This document shows positions 16,101 to 21,806 of a stretch of 21,806 nt of DNA, in pieces. A model generated the notes under the pieces. That model was given only the letters and a program-made list of their open reading frames with translations, ran no database searches and was not told the DNA's origin. Position numbers and translations under genes: made by a program. Positions within the stretch are counted from its first letter, which is position 1; each line of letters opens with the position of its first letter. Source of the DNA: a virus. The stretch lies in the IMG/VR virus record IMGVR_UViG_3300037961_003817, positions 10,345 through 32,150 of that record; one strand, given 5' to 3'.

Positions 16101-19100
16101 TGTTTTAACAGATCCTGAATCTGTTGAAGCATTTATAGAGCAAAACAAAGATAGATTAAGTGATAAAGATATTGAAGGTATTAGAAATGAATCTGCATTT
16201 GTAGACCCTGCTACCGGTAATTTAGTAGTTAATCAACAAAATATTTATGAGTCTATAATGACGGGAACCACGTCACAAGCTTTAACAGCCGCTATTGCGC
16301 CGTTACATGAATTAATGCATGCTCAAATAAAAGCAACTAAATTATTCGATGCAAAAAATAGTCCTGAGCTACAAGAAAATATAAATACAGCCACAATAGG
16401 TTTAACCGATGTTCTAAAGTCTAAAATGGAGGACGGTTCATTAGATTCTAAAAGAGGACAAGAATTATTAGATAGAATAGATCAATATGATAAATCTAAT
16501 ATAGAAGAAGTTATGACAGTATTTAGTGAAGCTCTTTTATTAGGTGATATAAAAGGAGCTGATATGAATGCAATGTACGGTTTAAAAAATATGTTAAATT
16601 CAGTATGGGGACAATTTAATCCTACTGCTTCTAATGTTTTAAACCCTTTTAAAACTACAAATGATATATATTCTTTTGTAACTGACTTTGCTCAAAAAAC
16701 AGCAAATATACAAAGTGATAAAGTCCAACAAGTCTACACAATGGACTCTACTGGAAGAACTAAGTATGAATCAGGTTTAGTATTTTCAAAAGGAGACGCC
16801 CAAGAACAAGGTCAAAAGGTTATACCTCCTCAATATGATATAGATAGAATTGAAACAAATCTTGAATTAAATAAAGAAGTTGGTAATGTTTTTGTAAGAG
16901 AAAATAATAGAAAAGATTTAGAGGCAGAATTAGCAAGAGCTAAAGAGGTACAAAGAATGATTGACGAACGTAGCCCTGATGAGTTAAGACAAGAACTTGA
17001 ACTTGCAAAAGATATTGGTAATGTTTTTTCAAGAAAAAGAGTAACAGATGATATAAAGTATGCTTTAGAAGCTATAACACTTGATAGAAGAGGTCCAGAT
17101 ATAGATCCATTAACAGGTGACCCAAAACCTACTCAAGCGCCAAAAGGAATTGCTTTTTCTATAAATCCAACAAAAATTGCAGAAAATTTAGCTGGAAAAG
17201 GTTTAGAAGTATCTGAAAAGCAAATAAATGATATGGTAGGTAAAATTGCATCAAGAGCAACTACTAAATTTTGGTCTAGAATGAGCGCGTCTAATCAAAA
17301 TATTGTACCTAGAAAATTATATAAAGACAGTGCTAAAAATTTATTACTTGAAATAGCAAATAATTATAGAAGAGAAGTATCTAAAAACACAGGTAAACAA
17401 GTTACCTTTGATGCATACATGGCCAACACTGGTATGCAAAGATTAAACAGTCTTGCTGCAGATTTAGGCGCTAAACAAAAAGACGATAAAAGCTTAAGCG
17501 ATGAAGCAACATTAAGAAAAGCAGAGCAAAAGCAACAAACAACTGAAGAAACAACTGTTGCAAAACCTGGAGTTACACCTACTACTGAAATATTTGACGT
17601 AATAAAAAGTATAAATCCAGATATTAATGTTAAAGATTTTGAAAAGAAATTTACTGAAGCAGCTTTAGCTAATGCTAAAAAACAAGGTTTAAATATATCA
17701 GATCCTAATTTAACACCAAAACAGAGAGCTAAAATAACACCTTATGATGTATTAGCTGAAGCATTGGGTATTGATCCAAAAAAGATATCTAATCCTGCAC
17801 AAAATTTAAATCAAGATGCTAAAAAAGTACAAAGGTTTTTATTTAAAGCTAGTCAGTTAATTAAAACAGCTGTATTAAGTAAAGCATATACAGACGTACA
17901 AACGGTAGCATCAAAAGTAAAAGGTGGTAAACCTGTAAAGGTTGGTGGTACAACACTTGGTTATGGTAAAGATTTATTAAATGAATTTTTTAATGAACCA
18001 AAAAGATTAGGAAGTGGAAAATATGTAAGGTCTCCTAAACAATGGAGTAAAGCTAGATATGAACAAGCTATAGGTATTAAAGACGGCAAAATAGACCCTA
18101 ATTATGTTGCTAGAAAAGAACAAGAGCAAATGATGAAAGCTATGCTAAAAGCATTAGCTGAGCAAATGGCTTTAAGAGCTACAAGTAGAGTTTTAGATAC
18201 AAAAGCTCCAACTAAAGAAATTACTCTTACTCAAGCCCAGCTAGACTCTATGAAAAGCCCATTGTTATTTAGCAAAGCTCCATCAAATATAAAAACTAAA
18301 ATACCTAAGTTTAAAAAAGATGCTAATGGTAAAAAACAATATAAAGAGTTTTTACAACAAAAATTATTTCCATTATTTCCAAAAAGTTTCTTTTTACAAG
18401 GAGGAGATAGCGCTTTACAATTTTTAGAAAGCAAATTCCAATATTTTAGTAAAAAAGAAATTGATGCTATAATAAAAGAACAAGGTAATAATTTTGGAAA
18501 ACCTTTCCCTAAAGGTGTAAATCTTAAGTATATAAATAAAAGATATAACCAAATATTTCCAAAAGGTTGGGATTCAATGTTAGAAATGCACAATTCTGGT
18601 GATCTTAAAGCAATGAATGACAGCAACTCGAAATTGGGTAAGGTAATGTGGGGTAGAATTTATAAAGCAATAAGAACTGCTGTTGATGCAAATGATCAAA
18701 ATTTTTTACAAGGCTTACAAAGCTATATGGCAGGAGTTGGAAGTATAGATAATCACCCTTTAAAAATGATAGCGCCTGTAGTAGGTGGAACGTTTGGTTA
18801 TCAAAAAGGAAAGGAAAATGTAACATATGAGCATGCTAGACCTGCCACCGATACTTATAATGTATTAGTAAATGCCGCTATAGCTTATAAAAGCAAAACA
18901 AGTTTTGATAAAGTATATAATGAAATGATGAAAAATTATAAAGTTATAGCTTTATCTAAAGTAGATGCTGAAAAAGTTGATGCTGTTTATAAATTAAAAA
19001 TGCCTGAAGGAGTAACAGAATGGTTTAGAAGATATGCCAATCCAAAAGTTGCTTTAGAAAATGGGGGTGTTGATGTAAACAATTTGTATTTATTTGATCA

Positions 19101-21609
19101 AGGCAAAGTATTTTCTGATGCTTTCAATATGGATGCCGCAGGTAAACCTTTAACTAAAGAAGGTAAAGTTGTTGCTAAAGCTGCTACAAAAAAATATAAA
19201 ACATTAGACAATGGTTTAAAATTTTCATTAAGTCCAAAAGGCAAAAAAGCTATTGATAATTTAAAAAATAATCAACCTGAAGGTTTAAGTAAAGATTTTA
19301 ATGATATAATAGAACAAAACAAAGGTATTAAATCTGAAGCAAGATTTTCAGAAATTGTTGCTAAGCGAAGAGGTAGAGGTAAAGGCAGGTTTAGATTTTT
19401 TATACCGCCTGGTGCAGAAGACTTTAAAGGATTATTATATAACTTTTTAGGTAAAGGTCGAAAAGGAGAACAACAATGGCAGTTTTTGGATAAAAATCTA
19501 TTAAAACCTTATTGGCAAGCTATATCTCAAATAGAAAGAGCCAGAAGAGCCTTAAAAGGAGATTATTCAACATTATTGAAAGGTATGCCTGCGGCTAGAA
19601 AAAAATTAGGTACTAAAATACCTACAAAAGGTAAAACGGCATTTACATATGATCATGCTGTTAGAGCTTATTTAATGGATCAATCTGGTTATGATTTAGT
19701 AGCTGAGGCTGGTTTATCTAAAAGAGATGCTAAAATATTGGTTGATGCTATTGCTAAAGATCAAACAATGTTAGATTTTGCTCAAGGTTTACAAATGATA
19801 ACCAAACAAGATGTATGGGTAAAACCTACTAGTGGATTTGATATACAAACAATACAATCAGACATACATCGATTTACATCTGGAGAAGGTAGAAAAAAGT
19901 TTTTAGATAATTCTGGCTTTATGCAAAATGTTGATCAAATATTTAGCACAGAAAATTTAAGAAAAATTGAAGCTGCATATGGAACTAATTTAAGAGAAGC
20001 ACTAGAGGATACGATTTATCGTATGAAAAATGGAACAAATAGACAGTCTGGTACAAATAGATTAACAAATACATTTAATAATTGGATTAATAGATCTGTG
20101 GGGGCTATAATGTTCTTTAATAGAAAATCTGCTTTATTACAAACTATATCTTCTGTAAACTTTATAAATTGGAGTGATAATAATCCATTAAAAGCAGGTA
20201 TAGCTTTTGCAAATCAAAAACAATATTGGAAAGATTTTGCTTTTATATTTAATTCACCTAAATTAAAAGAAAGAAGAGCAGGATTAAAAGGTGATATAAA
20301 TGAAGCTGAAATTGCAGATGCTGCAAGAGGTGCTACTAATAAAGCTGAGGCTGTTTTATCATATTTATTAAAAATAGGTTTTACTCCTACTCAATTAGCA
20401 GATAGTTTTGCTATTGCTTCTGGTGGTGCAACTTTTTATAGAAATAGAATCAATACATATTTAAAACAAGGTATGAACCCACAAGCTGCAGAAAAAAAAG
20501 CTTGGCAAGATTTTTCAAGAATATCAGAAGAATCTCAGCAGTCTGCAGATCCAGCAATGATATCAGAACAACAAGCAAGCCCATTAGGTAGGTTTACATT
20601 AAACTTTCAAAATACTCCAATGCAGTATACAAGGTTAATGAAAAGAGCTGGACAAGATTTAATTAATAGAAGAAGAATACCAGGGTTAACTCAAGCACAA
20701 AGTGATGCAACATATATAAGTAAAATAATATATTATGGAGCTGTACAAAACTTTATATTTGCTGCTTTACAAAATGCATTATTTGCTGTTATACCAGGAT
20801 TTGGAGGAGAAGATGATGAAGAAGAGTTGACTAAAGAACAAATGAAAAGAAAAAAAGAACTTAGGATAGCTAATAACATGATAGACACTATATTAAGAGG
20901 TACAGGGGTTTATGGAGCTATTGCTGCGACTATTAAAAATACAGCTATTAAGTTTTATGAAAACGAACAAAAAGATCCTTTTGCTAAAGATAACGCAGAT
21001 ATACTAATAGAAGCTGCTAATTTATCACCGGTAATAGGTTCTAAACTTAGAAAATTAAACAATGCTCTAAAAACTAGAGAATTTGAAAAAGATGTTATAG
21101 AAGAAAGAGGTTGGGAAATAACTAGAGATGGTAGATTAAATTTAAGCCCTTCATACAATGTTCTAGGCTCAACTGCAGAAGCATTATTAAATATACCTTT
21201 AGAAAGAACTATAGCTGAAATAGACGCTTTAGTTGAAATGACTGATCAAAGAAACTCATCACTGGAAAGAATAGCTTTAGCCCTAGGTTGGAGAACATGG
21301 GATATTGGCATACCAAATGAAGAAGAGGATCAAATAAAAGTTGAAGTTAAAGAAAGAAAAAAACAAGAAAGAAAAGATAAATTAAAAAGAGAAAAAGAAG
21401 AAAAGAAAAGATTAGAAGAAGAAAAAAGATTTGAAGGATTATCTAATAAAGAAATAAATAACTTAAAAAGAAGAGATCAAATAGAAGCCTTAACTAAGCA
21501 ACAACAAATAGATAGTTTAATAAAATTAGGTGTAAGTAAAAAAGATATTAGAGCTTTACGCCTTGAATCAGATAGAATAGATAAAATAATAGAAATAAAT
21601 ACAAAATAA
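13168..21609 (+). CDS. Giant 2813-residue inner-virion / polyvalent protein with HExxH metallopeptidase motif
   Basis: Visible parts, in order: an EF-hand loop at 67-78 (DTDGDGNITAEE), a degenerate one at 289-300, a glutamine- and Glu-rich helical region, a Gly-rich hydrophobic stretch at about 563-585, HELMH at 1047-1051 with Glu 1113, 1114 and 1121 as possible third zinc ligands, a two-copy repeat at 1232-1300, a TYEHARPATDTYNVL stretch from 1886, a basic patch from 2066 (KRRGRGKGRFRFF), and a C-terminal region from about 2309 (RSVGAIMFFNRKSALLQTIS) to 2700 that I recall as strongly conserved in giant marine phage proteins, with a hydrophobic segment at 2522-2546. The last 90 residues are a highly charged helix. 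The HExxH motif fits the metallopeptidase domains described in phage polyvalent proteins. Position and size suggest a protein injected with the DNA, like T7 gp16. No RNA polymerase or transglycosylase motif was seen. Confidence 0.7.
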   Translation: MSDFNFQTPCEDQNLTSEELKKCQQEYKKYLAREKAEKRFRLQLKNTGGNRSKSAEYAFKKRQEEIDTDGDGNITAEETSNFYDSQTGGTALVDGYLNIKNIYNSGEKDNDISKGIYGDIEKIYKSRQKNRPFKEDINIQQRKNKYENFAEALTDDFLEIWKQQEGYEDRYAYKTLGLGNESREKSGYNKALKIWQEQQQQVSNNEIASIYGEEVLQNFLKGSYTTGEFGSMKTVKGLDISLLDQKKIDAKRNELILEETKLLLDPTGERDLDPVLMPALEKYLYTDKDRNKDGLLPNEAIVKHNTEERLRFMELGCGGSSLADSIPLGKEITLNCRGKEHTFKLKEFQSKEEIYETFQEGQQQLKERSEALSKEITKAQSDAAPLLKTVNDLKTKLENYGEITPLTSPRTRWAYQQDVKDYQNAIEAYNGSEAGKELERLAGRTNLLNAEYDALEAEGVKLDDYGILLEAGSLNYNLLDKTFATLNAQFVAPVQALVGSIDNALGKLFDKDYSDANLKSSMNYYKMAQEDMANFATFGSDHFGLDGFGFGRYLLNLAADNSFSIGATLLPGGFIGGLGGRLLARNLTGAAQKAAFATANKMAQSATMATFFVSGSGDQWGKLTLASMQADEKLAEINKDLLNEELTPEMKEQLMSDKQFYESQKNLKYGGAQRAFAAILYGGMDMIGERLGSLRVISNLQKVGSSYARQGILKSWRKSQIEGIKATLTSGYRFGAGIGSELLEESFVNLGTAFVDRNILGIDTGYLDGFSTDFALNTAFTSIALQSPYMANNVMSGVRYELMSNADRKAMRKIHGDLMSITTKLENGKLDGSLSSAEIKELQDQKQDLFEQATVSDFLSMNSWTKLDQKSRNQLIEIGSELRAAEKDLYSLTSDPQFGQEGFLEEVTAAEKRVEKIDAKKAELLKSKKLSEYNQAEADFLKANPDAQLANSTVAKARVQVYEAALDIAGFQYDGTTDVLTDPESVEAFIEQNKDRLSDKDIEGIRNESAFVDPATGNLVVNQQNIYESIMTGTTSQALTAAIAPLHELMHAQIKATKLFDAKNSPELQENINTATIGLTDVLKSKMEDGSLDSKRGQELLDRIDQYDKSNIEEVMTVFSEALLLGDIKGADMNAMYGLKNMLNSVWGQFNPTASNVLNPFKTTNDIYSFVTDFAQKTANIQSDKVQQVYTMDSTGRTKYESGLVFSKGDAQEQGQKVIPPQYDIDRIETNLELNKEVGNVFVRENNRKDLEAELARAKEVQRMIDERSPDELRQELELAKDIGNVFSRKRVTDDIKYALEAITLDRRGPDIDPLTGDPKPTQAPKGIAFSINPTKIAENLAGKGLEVSEKQINDMVGKIASRATTKFWSRMSASNQNIVPRKLYKDSAKNLLLEIANNYRREVSKNTGKQVTFDAYMANTGMQRLNSLAADLGAKQKDDKSLSDEATLRKAEQKQQTTEETTVAKPGVTPTTEIFDVIKSINPDINVKDFEKKFTEAALANAKKQGLNISDPNLTPKQRAKITPYDVLAEALGIDPKKISNPAQNLNQDAKKVQRFLFKASQLIKTAVLSKAYTDVQTVASKVKGGKPVKVGGTTLGYGKDLLNEFFNEPKRLGSGKYVRSPKQWSKARYEQAIGIKDGKIDPNYVARKEQEQMMKAMLKALAEQMALRATSRVLDTKAPTKEITLTQAQLDSMKSPLLFSKAPSNIKTKIPKFKKDANGKKQYKEFLQQKLFPLFPKSFFLQGGDSALQFLESKFQYFSKKEIDAIIKEQGNNFGKPFPKGVNLKYINKRYNQIFPKGWDSMLEMHNSGDLKAMNDSNSKLGKVMWGRIYKAIRTAVDANDQNFLQGLQSYMAGVGSIDNHPLKMIAPVVGGTFGYQKGKENVTYEHARPATDTYNVLVNAAIAYKSKTSFDKVYNEMMKNYKVIALSKVDAEKVDAVYKLKMPEGVTEWFRRYANPKVALENGGVDVNNLYLFDQGKVFSDAFNMDAAGKPLTKEGKVVAKAATKKYKTLDNGLKFSLSPKGKKAIDNLKNNQPEGLSKDFNDIIEQNKGIKSEARFSEIVAKRRGRGKGRFRFFIPPGAEDFKGLLYNFLGKGRKGEQQWQFLDKNLLKPYWQAISQIERARRALKGDYSTLLKGMPAARKKLGTKIPTKGKTAFTYDHAVRAYLMDQSGYDLVAEAGLSKRDAKILVDAIAKDQTMLDFAQGLQMITKQDVWVKPTSGFDIQTIQSDIHRFTSGEGRKKFLDNSGFMQNVDQIFSTENLRKIEAAYGTNLREALEDTIYRMKNGTNRQSGTNRLTNTFNNWINRSVGAIMFFNRKSALLQTISSVNFINWSDNNPLKAGIAFANQKQYWKDFAFIFNSPKLKERRAGLKGDINEAEIADAARGATNKAEAVLSYLLKIGFTPTQLADSFAIASGGATFYRNRINTYLKQGMNPQAAEKKAWQDFSRISEESQQSADPAMISEQQASPLGRFTLNFQNTPMQYTRLMKRAGQDLINRRRIPGLTQAQSDATYISKIIYYGAVQNFIFAALQNALFAVIPGFGGEDDEEELTKEQMKRKKELRIANNMIDTILRGTGVYGAIAATIKNTAIKFYENEQKDPFAKDNADILIEAANLSPVIGSKLRKLNNALKTREFEKDVIEERGWEITRDGRLNLSPSYNVLGSTAEALLNIPLERTIAEIDALVEMTDQRNSSLERIALALGWRTWDIGIPNEEEDQIKVEVKERKKQERKDKLKREKEEKKRLEEEKRFEGLSNKEINNLKRRDQIEALTKQQQIDSLIKLGVSKKDIRALRLESDRIDKIIEINTK
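16861..17067 (+). repeat. Two-copy protein-coding repeat within the giant gene (135-nt period)
   Basis: Residues 1232-1255 and 1277-1300 align without gaps: LELNKEVGNVFVR and LELAKDIGNVFSR start the copies, and DL and DI, then L, match further on. At DNA level GGTAATGTTTTT is shared exactly. This is an old, diverged duplication of a helical unit. Confidence 0.6.
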
Positions 21610-21806
21610 TGAAATTATGGAAAATTGTCCTTTTTGCACTAATTGCTATTGCAAGTAGTTGCTCAATACAACCAAAACCAACGATACAAATTACTCATGT
21701 ATTAGCTGTTACACAAGAAGGTGATACTTTAAAATTACCTATTGATGTTATAAGGCCAGTTAATTATAGAATTATAAATTATAGTTCTGGATATGGTTAC
21801 GGCTGG
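21609..21806 (+). CDS. Small secreted lipoprotein, 3' end outside the window
   Basis: The start ATG uses the last A of the preceding TAA stop codon (TAATG), so translation is probably coupled. The visible 66 residues begin with a lipoprotein signal: a Lys at 2 and 5, a hydrophobic run (IVLFALIAIA) and a lipobox ASSC with Cys 18. The mature part starts with SIQPKPTIQITHVL, then AVTQEGDTLKLPIDVIRP and a Tyr/Gly-rich stretch at the window edge. A lipoprotein in a phage late region could be an outer spanin for lysis or a superinfection-exclusion protein; the sequence does not decide. No characterised family is recognised, and the next gene is not visible. Confidence 0.65.
   Translation, partial: MKLWKIVLFALIAIASSCSIQPKPTIQITHVLAVTQEGDTLKLPIDVIRPVNYRIINYSSGYGYGW

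Noticed and set aside
18231-18626. 131-codon open frame on the minus strand
   Set aside because: Antisense to the giant gene; its hydrophobic Leu/Phe-rich composition comes from Lys/Glu/Asn codons on the other strand.
13168-21609. Giant protein as a tape-measure protein of a long-tailed phage
   Set aside because: It has mixed domains, an HExxH motif and a conserved C-terminal region rather than long repetitive helix, and it follows ejection-type genes; no tail-tube/chaperone pair of a long tail precedes it.

Overview
This AT-rich window is the virion-structure module of a tailed phage, read wholly left to right. It holds ten complete or nearly complete structural genes and the start of an eleventh. 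No tRNA, rRNA, CRISPR array, insertion sequence or gene on the minus strand was found. The gene order is scaffold-like protein, major capsid protein, a small conserved virion protein, two head-tail/tail proteins, a very large tail protein and its partner, then three inner-virion proteins. This resembles the T7-type podovirus order (scaffold, capsid, tail tube, internal virion proteins), and there is no tape-measure gene, so I infer a short-tailed virion. From memory, the proteins resemble a family common in uncultured marine phage genomes; I could not run a search to confirm this.

The host is probably a member of Bacteroidota. None of the ten visible start codons has a Shine-Dalgarno sequence, nine have A at -3 in a very A/T-rich leader, and all ten visible stop codons are TAA. 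Ribosomes of Bacteroidota are known to make little use of Shine-Dalgarno sequences. This is an inference, not a proof.

Layout: 1-987, acidic scaffold-like protein running in from upstream. 1003-2460, major capsid protein, followed by a strong UUCG-loop hairpin. 2538-3356, conserved virion protein, followed by a second UUCG-loop hairpin. 3424-5787, two head-tail or tail-tube proteins carrying added beta domains. 5790-9989, a 1399-residue tail protein with a propeller-like N-terminal part, an Ig-like insert, a cadherin-like domain and a cysteine-rich end. 10022-11344, a 440-residue partner that looks like the conserved C-terminal part of the same tail structure. 11355-13161, two inner-virion (ejection-type) proteins. 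13168-21609, a 2813-residue polyvalent protein (39% of the window) with an EF-hand loop, an HExxH metallopeptidase motif and a conserved C-terminal region. 21609 to the end, the start of a lipoprotein gene. Genes are 2-32 bp apart or overlap, except for the two gaps that hold the hairpins.

The points most worth follow-up are the apparent spread of related beta modules through three adjacent tail genes, one of them nested inside another; the giant protein, with its protease motif, calcium-loop motifs and repeated [G/P][L/I]xFS motif; and the stop-saturated junction between the two parts of the large tail assembly.
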